From: Amaranthus tricolor
Lineage: Eukaryota; Streptophyta; Magnoliopsida; Caryophyllales; Amaranthaceae
Reading direction: 5' to 3'
DNA: 64,000 bases
NCBI RefSeq assembly: GCF_026212465.1
Contig: NC_080059.1
Location: forward strand, 20,310,656 to 20,374,655
Below the pieces are notes generated by a model that saw only the letters and a program-made list of their open reading frames with translations, ran no database searches and was not told where the DNA came from. How positions within the stretch are numbered: the stretch's first letter is position 1; every line of letters starts with the position of its first letter. A program made the translations under genes and the position numbers. Shown in pieces: positions 53,511 to 64,000 of the stretch.

Positions 53511-56001
53511 TGTGACACCCCGTAATTTATCGGGTTTAAAAATAAATAAAATATAATAAAATAAAGTATAACAAAATAAAATAAATAAGTAATATTAAAT
53601 TATATTATTTTACATAGTTAATTATAAGAAATAAAGTAAGTTTAATTTTAACGGTAACGAGTTTTATCGCGTACGATGTTATCGCGTGACGTTTCTTTGC
53701 TGTTTTAACAATAATATAACATTACTTAATTAATTAATGCAAAAAAAAAAATTAAATCTAAAGGGAAATGAAGAGTGGCCGGTTGTGTTCTATGGCATGG
53801 GAGGAGTCTTGTAACTCCTCTCATAATTGTGTTTATGGCAAAATTATAATTCTTGTTTAAATGACCTATTAATTATTTAGTCTCCTTGAATTTTTCCTAG
53901 CCATTTCAATTGTTTCAAGAGCTCACAAAATTCAGAAAAATTTCTTCTTTGCTTCCTCTTGTTCGGTACTTCAAAAGGAAAAAAAAATAAAAATTTCTTG
54001 TTGATCCATCCAATCTTGTGATCTAAGGGTAAGTTTAATTGAATTGTTAATTGTAGATTTTATATACAAAGATTTCTAAAAAGTTATATTTTATGTATGA
54101 TGATATCCTATGACTTATAAGAGGATTGAATATTTTTCTTTTATTTATGAAAAATTTCTCTAATAACCCTTTAATAAACTCTAATTTGTTAAAAGGATTA
54201 AGAAAAGAACTTCTTGATCAATATTCTTTAACAAAATTTATATTTGTTATAGGAATTAAGTGTTTAAAGTTATATTGAAATTTAAATAAATTTCTTGTGG
54301 TCTATTTCTCTAACAAAATTTCAATTTGTTAGATGAATTTTAAATGGTATGAATCAAGTAATGTAGTCATCCAAGGGTTTAATAATCCTTTAGCAAAACT
54401 TGATTGGTTTGAAGGATTGTGTTATATTTATGTATATGTGTCTTGATTTAAAAGGGAGATTTGGTTTTGTAATTCTCTACAAAATTTAATTTGTTGAGAG
54501 AATTAAGTATTTAATCTAGTTATAATAATAATAATGAATTTAAAAAAATATATGTATATGTAGTCGGGCAGCAGCTGTCCTGCCTCGTTAAAGGTGCCGA
54601 CCCGGAAACGTTAGTCGTTTTCCGTTGTTTTATGCACCGTTGCGTTAAAAAAACTCGTTAAACGCTAAAAATAATTAAAAATAGTAAATGGATGTTAGAA
54701 ATTATGAAATTTGGTACCCAAGGTAATTGATGCGTTGCGAACGCAATGGCGAAGTCGGATTTTTCATTTGAATTTTCTAATCTGTCCGAAATGGCCCTTA
54801 AAGTTTCTGGTCAGAATTTTAAATTTGGAACCATTGGGATTTGGATGTAAACGATTAAAAATTATAAAGTCTTAGTGATATTTTAGAGTATGGAGTTGAT
54901 TAAATGTGTAAACACGTCCTAATATGTGATCGTTTTGTGTGTGTGTTATTTAGGACCTCAATTCATAAGAGGGCGAAATTTTTGTCGTGCTTGAACATTG
55001 TTGTTTGCAGCGCTTAAAGGTACACGCTTAGACCATACTGTTTATATGGTTGTGCAAGTAGTGTTGTTTCATTTCTAATCGAGGCATTGCAAATCACATA
55101 AGGATTAGACACCTCAAATAATTTAAAAGAAATTAATTGAAAATTGAGATTTATGTGTTTGTCACCCAAAGGGGTTGATGTTTGGTTATGTTACCCAAAG
55201 GGGTTAAAGTTTGGTTTGGATTATTATGATTATTGTTCCCATGGCAGTTTTGGATCATTACGGTCACCATGGGGGTATGCATACTTTAGCCTTTGGCGAC
55301 CCGAACAGGACGGGGAACATCTTAGGTCGGTGGTTGCCTTGATTAGCTCTCCCAAGTGTATTCCTCCAAAAATTTTTGAACTTATACTTGAACGACCTGA
55401 ACAGGACGGGCAACGTTACAAGTTGGAATTATCTAATAATGAATGATTTGTACTTGAACGACCCGAACAGGACGGGCAACGTTACAAGTTGGGATTAACT
55501 AATAATGAATGTATTAGAGCCTATGCATGCTAGGATAAACATATTGCTTGTATTCAACCTGATTGGTATTTGTATGAAGTCTCTGACGTGTATCGGTTTG
55601 TTTCTTTGGAACCTACTGTGTGTTGTCATACGACGACTAGTAGGTTAATTGCAGGTGGGGTCTGGAGTGAGGTCTCGACTTAGAACCCGTAATCATCAAG
55701 CCTATGCTATTATCTTTTTGTATTGGATTATGGATAGAAAGAAACTCTTTACTTATGTAATAGGACATCGTGTAGTTTTCTTTTCGCTTCCGCTTATTTT
55801 CGATAAGCTTTTCTAGAGGCCCTTAGGCTCTCAAGTTGTACATAAGAGTTTCCGCTGACTTATTTTCTTTCACGCTGGTACTGTTTTCTGTTTTAGCTAT
55901 ATTTCTTTATCGACGGAACGTTGACGATCCTAAGTCCAAAGAGTGAACCGGAGTTTGTATTTTCATATGGATTTCCGGGTCACTTAAACCGGACCGTTAC
56001 A
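53511..56001 (+). repeat. G2 3' LTR, 2491 bp
   Basis: TGTGACACCCCGTAAT ... CCGGACCGTTACA. Shorter than the 5' copy by a deletion of about 110 bp at 54521 (the segment 46192-46308 is absent) and about 18 bp near 55934. Otherwise nearly identical. Confidence 0.95.
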
Positions 56002-58238
56002 GGTAGTCACAGGAGTCGGAGCAGGTTTTTGCACTGAGACATGCCGGCTTTGTCAAGAATTTCAGCAGCTTACTTTTGTTGAGACAGAAATAGACCTGCA
56101 GAGTTACGAGAAACAACTATACCCAAGAAATCACCGAGAGGACCCAAGTCCTTCATAGCAACCTTAGAGCTTAATTTGGACATGACAGACTGACGAAGAA
56201 GATCAGAAGATGCAGTAAGGATAATATCATCCACATACAACAAAAGATATGCAACATCGGACCCATGACAATAAACAAACAAAGAAGTATCAAAAAGACT
56301 ATTACGAAAACCTATAGTAGTAGAAAACTCAACAAAACGTTGATACCATGCCCTAGGAGCCTACTTTAGACCATAAAGAGACTTTTGGAGAAGACAAACG
56401 TGATCGGGACGAGCAGGATACGAAAACCACAAGGTTGATGCATGTACACAGTTTCATTCAAGTAACCATGAAGAAAATCATTTTTAACATCTAATTAGTG
56501 AATAGTCCAAGACTTAGAAAGTGCAATACTCAAAACAATGCGAATAGATGCAAGTTTGACCATAGGACTAAAGGTTTCATCACAATCAATACCTTCCCTT
56601 TGAGATTTACCATCACCAACAACACGCGCCTTATAACACTCAAACGAACCATCAGACTTGGTTTTCACCCGAAAAATCTGAAAGGAATGAATAACATTAG
56701 CATGAGGAAGTCGAGGTATAAGAACCCAAGTGTTATTTCAATTAAAGTGTCAAACTCTTCCTTCATGGCTTGTTTTCAATTCGGGTCACGGAGGGCTTGG
56801 ATGGGATTTTTGGGAATGGGTGAAAAAGAAACGGTAAGGGCGTGAGAAGTGTATTTGGGATTTTCTTATAAATGCCATGCTTACTATGCGTAACCATGCC
56901 GGTGGAGGATTTAGGTAACAGGGCAGATGGGTGATTGGGTTGAGATGAGGTAGGTAATGGGCTAGTTTCTGGAAATGGAGTGGAGGAAGAGGAAAGCCCA
57001 ATCGGTGGTTGGAAATGGGCTGGGCTGGTTTCTCGGTCAGGAGGGGGTGGGAGACGTAGGAAGGGGAATGAGAGGTGAGGGGGATTATGGGCCTGTGATG
57101 GGCCGCCCAGTCGCAGGTGAGGGAGGGGGAGGTGAGGAGGGTAATGGGCTGGAGTGTTCATGCCGCCCAACAGAGGGAGTAATTTGATTAGGAGAATGTT
57201 GGAGTAATATGATGGGATTGGGATTCTAAAAATTCATATCGTGAGGAGCAAGTGGTGAAGACTTAGAAAAAGGGAAATCGGAATCATCAAAAAGGATATG
57301 CCGATATAGAATAATCTTTTTATAGGAGAGATCATAGCACTTGTAACCACGATGTGATGAAGGATAACCCAAAAAGACACAAAATTGATGAAAAATTTAT
57401 TTTCGAATTCACCCCCATGATCGCATTGAAAAAATTTATATGAAGTTCAAATTGAGTACTAACAAATGTATTAAAATTGACAAAAACATCATACACTTGA
57501 GATTTGCGATGTAAGGGAAAAGTTCATAAAAAATTGGTATAGTGTTCAAGAAAAAAACATAATATTTGTAACCCAATGGACTTGAAATTGCAGAAGTCTA
57601 TAAATCACTATGTATAATCTCAAATGGTTTAGTACTAACAAAAGATGAATGAACAAAAGGTAATTTAATATGTTTTCCCAAAAGACAAGAATGACACACA
57701 AAAGATGGAGACTTATTACATTTGATAGGATTAGAAGAGTATATAGAGTTCAAAATTGCATTTCCCGGATGTTCTAGACGGCAATGCCAAATGCTAAAAG
57801 ATAAATCCGAAAAAGCCAAAGATGTTGGTGAAGGGATGGTAGCTCCATGTGTTGATCAGAAAGGATAAAGATCACCAGTGCTATTAGATCTCAGAATTAT
57901 GTTCCTGTGGCCAAGTCCATCACATAAAATCTAAATTGATCAAATTGAACAGAAACCATATTATCAAGAGTAAATTTGCGAACGGAAATGAGATTTTTAA
58001 TAAGTTGCGGAGCATGTAGAACATTTTTTAAGGTAAGGGATTTGTGAGAGGAGGGAATGGATATTTGTTCGTGAACATGAACCGGAATCATATGACCATT
58101 TCCAACAACAATAACATTATTTAAATGACGCTTTAAAGGAGAATAATTAAGTAAAGTACCTTGAGAACGAGTCATGTGAGAGGTGGCACCGGTGTCCATG
58201 TAATATTGCTCATCGCATAACCAATAATTCTCCTTCAT
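56002..58238 (-). pseudogene. C4 protease, integrase and reverse transcriptase (broken)
   Basis: From the high end: protease YYMDTGATSHMTRSQG (about 58200-58160); pre-integrase WHCRLEHPGNAIL and CHSCLLGKH; integrase start IIHSDL* then FLEHYTNFL and QCDHGGEFENKFF. Near 57395 the sequence jumps straight to the post-integrase segment (GYKCYDLSYKKIILYRHILF), so the integrase part with the catalytic Glu is deleted. A Pro/Ser linker follows (57170-56900, GC-rich), then reverse transcriptase with LLLYVDDIIL (about 56230). Several stops. Cut by G2 at 56002. Confidence 0.9.
58205..58216. other. Junction of G3 gypsy gag and C4 copia protease
   Basis: On the minus strand DEGELLVMR (gypsy, end of gag/start of protease) is followed within about ten bases by QYYMDTGATSHMT (copia protease). 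The frames differ (offset by one), so no fusion protein is predicted. The exact breakpoint is hidden by short shared bases. Confidence 0.8.
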
Positions 58239-59216
58239 CCGGATATATCATTTCCTCATCAAGTTCAGCATTGTCACAGAAATCCTCCTCGTTTTCCTCT
58301 TGATAATCATTAAATTCAACCAAGTTCACCATTTTACGATTTGGGCATTCGGATGAAATATGTCCTAAGCCTTGACACTTAAAACATCTTCTAGGATTGG
58401 ATGAATTGGTATTTTGTTTGGGTGTATTAAAAACGGTTTGGGGCTGTTTTGAATGATTGTTTTGAAAAGGTTTTGATTCTTGTAAATTGGGTTTAGAATA
58501 GGTGTTGGAAGTACTCTTTTGGTAGGAATTCAAGTTATTAGTTCTTGATGAAGTGAAACGTGAGGTTTCCTTCATTTTAGTTCTTTGTTGTTTATCCAAT
58601 TTATGTGCAAGGTTAATTAAATCATCAAGGCAAACATCTTACTAAAGTTTGATGATCGTCCTCCTTAAGGTCGCACCTCATTATCATTGTCTCGAACTCT
58701 CGACCATACTCTTCTACACTCCTGCCATCTTGTTGTAGATATTGAAGTTTGGTGAAATTCTCTTGCGTGTAGTATGAAGGCAGAAAATTTTTCTTCATTT
58801 GGTTCTTCATCTTTTCCCATGATCTAATCTTGTCTTTCCCTTCTCTTTCTCGTTTTGCACATTAGCTAGCCCACCAAGTAGAAGCATATTTGCGCAATTT
58901 TAATCTACTATCTTTACCTTCTTTTTTTCACCCGTATTCTTGTAATAAAATACTCTTTCAACGGTTCTTACCCATTCAAGGAACTCATCTCCATCTAATC
59001 TTCCTTCAAATTCTAAAATGTCGACTTTAAGATCATCTCCACGGCTTGTTTGCCTATTAACTTTAGACTTTCAGACTCATAATCCCCACCTTCCCTTAGG
59101 GTGCGTTTTAGGTCTAGAAACTCTTTAAGTTGGGCTTGTAGATATTTAATGGTGGCATTTTGCTCTTCAACAATTCTGCTCAAATCACTTGTTTCTCCTT
59201 CACCACTTGGAGACAT
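58217..59216 (-). pseudogene. G3 Ty3/gypsy gag with zinc knuckle (broken)
   Basis: ATG 59216: MSPSGEGETSDLSRIVEEQN, a coiled-coil-like start (ATIKYLQAQLKEFLDLKRTL). A shift near 59040 leads to FEGRLDGDEFLEWVRTVERV and LRKYASTWWAS, the Retrotrans_gag core. QYLQQDGRSVEEYGREFETM follows. A deletion near 58620 joins it to INLAHKLDKQQRT and a Ser/Asn/Lys-rich stretch, then knuckle CFKCQGLGHISSEC and an acidic tail (EENEEDFCDNAELDEEM). No gypsy protease, polymerase or integrase follows: copia sequence begins instead. Confidence 0.88.
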
Positions 59217-59266
59217 GGTGTTTTGCTATGTGAATGAACGAAATTAAGGCTAGGAGCGTAGCCTTA

Positions 59267-59278
59267 GCTCTGATACCA
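59267..59278 (-). promoter_or_regulatory. G3 primer binding site (tRNA-iMet)
   Basis: TGGTATCAGAGC, 50 bases upstream of the gag ATG on the minus strand. Confidence 0.9.
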
Positions 59279-59321
59279 AGATGATATAGGTTGGCTATGT
59301 ATTAAACAAGAACCAAACTAT
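59279..59321 (-). repeat. G3 5' LTR, last 43 bp
   Basis: Sequence ending CCAACCTATATCATCT before the primer site. The remainder is separated by the CACTA insertion and should reappear beyond base 64000. Confidence 0.6.
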
Positions 59322-59339
59322 CACTAGTGGAAAAAAACG
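59322..59339 (+). repeat. CACTA terminal inverted repeat
   Basis: CACTAGTGGAAAAAAACG fits the CACTA family terminus. Its partner is beyond the window. Confidence 0.85.
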
Positions 59340-59341
59340 TA

Positions 59342-59585
59342 TTTGCTGCTTATCATTTGCTGCGGTTTTTGTATATTCGCAGCAATAAATAGGAAAAAAT
59401 ATTGAAAAAAGAACAATTAATTGCTGCGGTTTATAATGTGTGACCGCAGCAAATATACCATTCCAAACATTAATTGCTGCGGTTTTGCTAAGGACCGCAG
59501 CAAATAACCTTTACAGCAAAATGAAAATACACATGAGGAGCATTAATTGTTGTGGTTGATGCCCTAGACCGCAGCAAATAGCCGT
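59342..59585. repeat. CACTA subterminal hairpin repeats (TTGCTGCGGT/ACCGCAGCAA)
   Basis: Three complete pairs: 59421-59430 with 59443-59452, 59474-59483 with 59494-59503, and 59547-59556 (TTGTTGTGGT) with 59568-59577. A looser pair lies at 59356-59386. Such subterminal motifs are where the second CACTA protein (TNPA-like) binds in maize Spm. Confidence 0.85.
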
Positions 59586-60926
59586 TGGAAATAAAATTAC
59601 ACACAATATACAGTAGCATAAAACGAACCCGCCATTTCTTTTTTCACAAAACTCTTCTACAACGTACATTATACACTTTGCTTCGTTCTCTTAAACCTAT
59701 TGAATAAACGCTTCATCTTCATCTTCATCTTCATCTGCTTCGTTGCTCTTCTTCATCTTCATCTTCATCTTCAAAGTTCTTCATCTTCATCTGCAAACTC
59801 TTCTTCATTGTTTTGTGTGTTAACAGTTTCTAATAGTTCTTCATCTTCTTGGTTCATAAACCCACGAAATTTAATACTTGGGTCTTGTTCATCTTCAAAA
59901 CCCATGACATTAAGGTATTTTTTCTCCTTTTAATTTGTTAAGCATTTATGTTTTGCAAGATATTCATCAAAAAACTCAAAAATTATGGCAACCGTTTGTA
60001 TATATACTAATTTTGTTTTTCTGTTTTTCGTTGTAGATAACATAACCCACAAAATCAAGGTAATTATATTTATTTTACTAATTTGCAAGTTCATATCTTT
60101 ATTGTTTAACATGTAATTTAGTAATGTAGTGAATTTTTGTTTGAATTGTTATTTGAAACTGATATGTACTGTTTTGCTTTTGCTTGTACTGTGTTCGTTT
60201 GTACTGTGTTCATTTCTTGCTACTGTCAAACAGAAGGTAAATCCTTCTTGATTCCTTTTTGCTTTTCCTTACTCTTTATGCTCTTGTTTATATAAAATTA
60301 ATTTCATTGACATATATCCATTTGCATATTCTTATTATCATGTGCTAAATCCTAAATGTTGATGAATCATGAAAATTTATATGAGTTAATTTGACGAGTT
60401 CTTAATTGATAAACTTATGAAAAATGTGTTACTAGTGAGTTATATGATAATGAGGATTTAAGTGTGGATTATTCTTGGATGTGGCAGTAGTCTTTTTGAA
60501 TATTGCTAATAGGAAAAATATTGGTTTAGTTTAATTTAATAGTTTATGAGTTAATTGGCAGTAATCTTTTTGTTTAGTTTAATAGTTTATGCTTGTTAAT
60601 TTGATGGCCAAGGAGGAATTAAATGGAGCTAGTATGCATAAAGTTATCATGATGATTGTGGTGGATGTATTGAATAATTATTGTTTCTTGAATGGATTAG
60701 GAGAGTCTCACGAAAATCATTGTTTTATTTAAGTGAATAGTTTGACAATAAGGAAGAGATTATTGGACTTGGTATGTATATGAAGTATGTATATTTAGGG
60801 TTAAATAGATTTGGTATAAATAAGAGTATATTTTTTTAGGGTTAAATATGTTTGTTATAAATAAGTATATATGTTTAAAAGTTGTGTATTAATTTTATTT
60901 TGAATCAATTAATCACACTAATTAGG
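59586..60926 (+). other. CACTA leader with (CTTCAT)n and splice-like signals
   Basis: A CTTCAT-rich stretch (59708-59795) produces a false signal-peptide-like frame. Splice-like sites: AAG|GTATTT at about 59916, CGTTGTAG|ATAAC at about 60035, CAAG|GTAATT at about 60059, GAAG|GTAAAT at about 60239 and CACTAATTAG|G just before the ATG at 60927. Suggests a multi-exon 5' leader of the transposase gene. Confidence 0.45.
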
Positions 60927-63900
60927 ATGACAAAAGATCGTTCTTGGATGTATGGAAGCATTGAATCGTCGGAATTTATTGATGGCGTATTAGAATTTTG
61001 TAGTATTGCGGTTGAACATCAAGTTAGGACGGGGGGAGTTGTTTTTATTGCCCATGTGTCAGTTGTGGCAATGTATCAAAGGTAGATAGTGTTGATATCC
61101 TTAGGGAGCACATACTTCGACGTGGGTTTAGGCCTCAATATCATGTTTGGGTTTGGCATGGTGAGGAGGGAGTTTACAAAGAGAAAAGTGTTGTTGAGGA
61201 CGTCAATAATGTGGCCGATGTCAATGAGGATGTAGTAGATCATGTTGATGGGTATGAGACAGACGAAGAGAATGTCGATGAGGATGTGGATCGTGTTGAT
61301 GAGATGATGGAGGGAGTCGAGGATGAGTTAGGAAAACGTCCTCGTGTTTTTGACTTGTTGACAGAGGCTTCTCAAAAGCCTTTGTACCCTGGATGTACAA
61401 AGTTCACCAAACTAACAGCAGTGTTGACAATTTTCAACATTAAGTCAAAGTTCAATTGGAGTGACGCTAGTTTCAAAATGTTATTAGAAGTGTTAGGTGA
61501 GATGCTTCCTGAGGGAAATGAACTTCCAAAGTCGACATATTATGCCAACAAGCTCATGTGTTCTTTCGACTTAGAGTACCAGAAGATTCATGCGTGTCCG
61601 AATGATTGTGTGTTGTATCGGAATGAAAACGAGAACTAGAAGAGTGTTCTAGGTGTGGGTTATCGCGCTACAAGCGTAAAGGGGCTCGGGATGCTAAAGG
61701 GCCCCGGCAAAGGTATTGTGGTATCTTCCAATAATACCTAGATTCAAGCGCTTGTTCTCTATAAAGAAAGATGCGTTAAATTTGAGGTGGCATGCAGATA
61801 GGGTGAAGAAAGGTCACTTGCTCACACATCCATCTGATTCTCCGGAGTGGAAGAGTATTGACAGGTTGCATAAGACTTTTGGGGATGAGGTTCGTAATTT
61901 AAGGCTCGGACTGTGTACGGATGGAATGAACCCATTCGGCAATCTTAGTTCTCAACATAGTACTTGGCCGGTACTTTTAGTCATCTATAATTTGCCACCT
62001 TGGTTGTGTATGAAGCGTAAGTACATAATGCTTTCGCTTCTTATCTCGGGTCCTAAACAACCTGGCAATGACATAGATGTGTATCTTGCACCTCTCGTTG
62101 AGGATTTGAGAAAGATGTGGAATGAAGGCGTTTCAGTGTTTGATGCATATGCTAATGAGGAGTTCACCTTGCGTGCAATGCTTTTATGCACCGTTAATGA
62201 TTTTCCGGCATATGGCAACTTATCGGGGTATAAGAACAAAGGGAAGAAAGCGTGCCCAATATGTATCGATGACATGGAATCACGTGGACTCCTAAGTGCA
62301 AACACGTATTCATGCACCATCGAAAGTTCCTCCCACGAGACCACCAATATCGTAAGAAGAATAAGTTATTCAACGGGGAGGTTGAGGACCGTGTAGCTCG
62401 TTGACCGTTGACCGGTTATGAGGTTTATGAACAGGTTAAGGGAGTTGAGACTGTATTTGGTAAAACGGGGCAAGTGCAAGGGGGTGAAGACCGATTATGG
62501 AAAAAAGAATCAATCTTTTGGAAACTTCCATATTGGAGAGATCTACAGGTTAGGCATTGTCTTGACGTTATGCATATAGAGAAAAATGTATGCCATGCCA
62601 TACTCGGGACTTTAATGAACATTCCGGGTAAGACAAAGGATGTTAGGGCCGTGCGAGATTGGTTTGAATGTAAGGGTCTTCGTCCGGAGTTGTGGGCACA
62701 TGTTAAGGTGAGTAAGAAAAGAAATAGAGCTGATGAAGTTGGTGGCAGTAAGAAGAAGATGAGTAATGAAGAAGTTTATTTGCCTCCAGTTTGCTACACA
62801 TTGTCCAAAGCAGAGAAGCGGACATTTTGTGAGTGTTTGTATGGATTAAGGTTCCGTCTGGGTACTCATCCAACATGAAGAGATTTGTGAGCCTAAATGG
62901 TGAGCTGAAGTTGGGAAGCATGAAATCTCACGATTGCCATGTAATGATGCAAGTGTTCTTACCAATTGCAATCCGTGGAATACTGCCAAAACATGTGAGA
63001 TATGCTATTACCGAGCTATGTTCGTTCTTCAACACAATTTGTAGTAAAGTTCTTGATCCCTTTAAACTTGATGCACTTCAACTCGACGTGATTGTAACTT
63101 TATGCAAGTTTGAGATGTATTTTCCACCTTCTTTCTTTAACATTATGGTTCATCTTATTGTCCATCTCGTTCGTGAGATCAAGCTTTTGGGTCCATTTTT
63201 TTTAAGGTGGTATTATCCTTTTGAAAGACACATGGGTGTTTTGCAAAACAAGGTGAGGAATCCAACACAACCCGAGGGGTGTATGATTCAAGGCACTGTG
63301 AGTGATGAGATTAGTAACTTTATAGCCGAGTATTTAGCCATGGCAAAGCCTATTGGACTTCCCACCTCTAGACATGAAGGAAGGCTTGAGGGAAAAGGAA
63401 CAATTGGCTCCAAATCGGTCACACCTCCTCGAGAAAGCCTTCTACAAGAACACTTGTATGTGTTGCATCATATTTCGGAAGTTCATCCTTTTTTTAGTGA
63501 GCATTTTGATATATTGCGCGCAAAACATCCTTCTAAAGGGGATAGGGCATTGATGCAGTTGCATAACAAGACGTTTATTAATTGGTTTCATAATCGAGTA
63601 ATATGCGAAGAACTCAAAGGTGTATCTGAAATTGTTAAGTGGTTAGCTTTTGGTCCTCGTGATGATGTCAACAAATATGAGGGTTACGATGTCAATGGCT
63701 TCACATTTTGGACTGAGGGTCAAGACAAGAAGTCATCGTATCTACAGAATAGTGGGGTTTCTATTTTGGCGTCATCTACATTTTACGCGAGTATGAAGGA
63801 TCAAGCGCCGGTTGATGCTAAATTGGTATATACTACGGGCGGGTACATGAAATATGGGAGCTTGACTACTCTACTTTCAATATTGGTCTTTTCAAATGTA

Positions 63901-64000
63901 AGTGGGTAGATAATAATCGACGATGCATAAAAAATGACGACCCTTGTGGATTCACTCTTGTAGAGTTAGCTCGTTTGCGTGATAGTGAGGAGCCATTCAT
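60927..64000 (+). pseudogene. TNP2-type CACTA transposase, frameshifted and truncated by window
   Basis: Starts MTKDRSWMYGSIESSEFIDG, the transposase-associated domain. A six-G run (61031-61036) shifts the frame and hides CFYCPCVSCGNVSKVDSVDI and RRGFRPQYHVWVWHGEE. An acidic stretch and TELL-like segment follow (61211-61639), then after shifts near 61637 and 61714 the core (61716-62310): HADRVKKGHLLTHPSDSPEW, CTDGMNPFGNLSSQHSTWPV, FPAYGNLSGYKNKGKKACPI. A shift near 62310, a TGA near 62402 and shifts near 62850 and 63890 separate DVMHIEKNVCHAILGTL and the DUF4218 part (PIAIRGILPKHVRYAI, YYPFERHMGVLQNKVRNP). About six breaks: inactive. Cuts at CACTA ends in the nucleus when intact. Confidence 0.92.

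Larger units (their letters stand above)
45180..56001 (+). mobile_element. G2: Ty3/gypsy retrotransposon, Tekay/Del-like, 10.8 kb
   Basis: LTRs at 45180-47800 and 53511-56001, GGTAG duplication, tRNA-iMet primer site, an extra acidic ORF, gag, protease, reverse transcriptase, RNase H, integrase with chromodomain-like tail, and two polypurine tracts. LTRs are nearly identical apart from small changes and two deletions in the 3' copy (about 110 bp at 54521 and about 18 bp near 55934), so the insertion is young. Reading frames carry about six frameshifts and a few stops, so this copy is not autonomous or was mobilised by relatives. Confidence 0.95.
44298..58210 (-). mobile_element. C4: Ty1/copia element split by G2, gag end missing
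   Basis: C4 consists of 44298-45179 (3' LTR, RNase H) and 56002-58210 (reverse transcriptase, integrase, protease), separated by the G2 insertion with GGTAG on each side. Protein sequence continues logically across the insertion. The 5' side ends at the protease: no Copia gag, leader or 5' LTR follows, and gypsy gag sequence takes over. RNase H and LTR are close relatives of C2. Also lacks part of integrase. Non-autonomous. Confidence 0.9.
59322..64000 (+). mobile_element. CACTA (En/Spm) DNA transposon, 5' 4.7 kb
   Basis: Begins CACTAGTGGAAAAAAACG, preceded by TAT as likely 3-bp target duplication. Subterminal inverted repeats, a non-coding leader and a TNP2-type transposase pseudogene follow. 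The right end lies outside the window. Inserted in the G3 5' LTR. Confidence 0.9.

Noticed and set aside
59700..59933. Frame starting MNKRFIFIFIFICF that looks like a signal peptide
   Set aside because: It is a translation of a (CTTCAT)n stretch inside the CACTA leader. The repeat explains it fully.

Overview
This is eukaryotic, almost certainly eudicot plant, nuclear DNA. It is very AT-rich, has intron-like splice signals, and holds Ty1/copia and Ty3/gypsy LTR retrotransposons of plant type, an En/Spm (CACTA) transposon, Stowaway-like MITEs, SINE 3' ends and long (AT)n arrays. Fragments such as 'gagacggtctc' are, from memory, common in Caryophyllales (beet/spinach relatives), so an Amaranthaceae genome is possible but unproven. 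I found no intact conserved host gene. The window is a nest of broken mobile elements separated by AT-rich spacer.

Layout. 1-6563: Copia element C1 on the minus strand, cut by the window edge. Its unusually long leader (about 1.9 kb) holds a PTNN-rich open frame, an 84-bp tandem duplication, a tRNA-like A/B-box unit, a TATA box and a 46-codon single-membrane-span ORF. 6756-11637: C2, a Copia element with both 189-bp LTRs and a GAATT target duplication, but with a broken polyprotein. 11638-13400: spacer ending in a SINE 3' end. 13400-17960: C3, a badly decayed Copia element on the plus strand. 18.8-19.6 kb: (AT)n/(GT)n arrays. 20738-33291: gypsy element G1 (minus strand, Tekay/Del-like). Its 5' LTR is interrupted by a solo LTR of a second gypsy family (28316-31904) that landed inside an (AT)n array and itself carries a 1.06-kb (AT)n expansion. 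33292-44297: spacer with a second SINE end, MITEs and a small LTR-like unit, but no convincing gene. 44298-58210: Copia C4 (minus), interrupted by G2 (45180-56001, plus), a gypsy element with both LTRs, GGTAG target duplications and an extra acidic ORF before gag. 58211-59321: 5' end of a third gypsy element (G3), whose gag is fused head to tail to C4's protease. 59322-64000: CACTA element with hairpin-rich subterminal repeats and a frameshifted TNP2 transposase, running off the window.

How the pieces relate. Each element encodes, or once encoded, its own capsid (gag), protease, integrase, reverse transcriptase and RNase H, or a transposase. Every polyprotein here has stops or frameshifts, so none looks autonomous. 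Insertion order can be read from the nesting: G2-family LTR into the G1 LTR, G2 into C4, CACTA into the G3 LTR. The points most worth a second look are the C1 leader (mini-gene, splice signals, a primer site matching the anticodon loop of tRNA-Ile), the splice-site pair conserved in three G2 LTR copies, the G2 extra ORF, the gypsy-gag/copia-pol junction, and AT-array growth at fixed places in LTRs.
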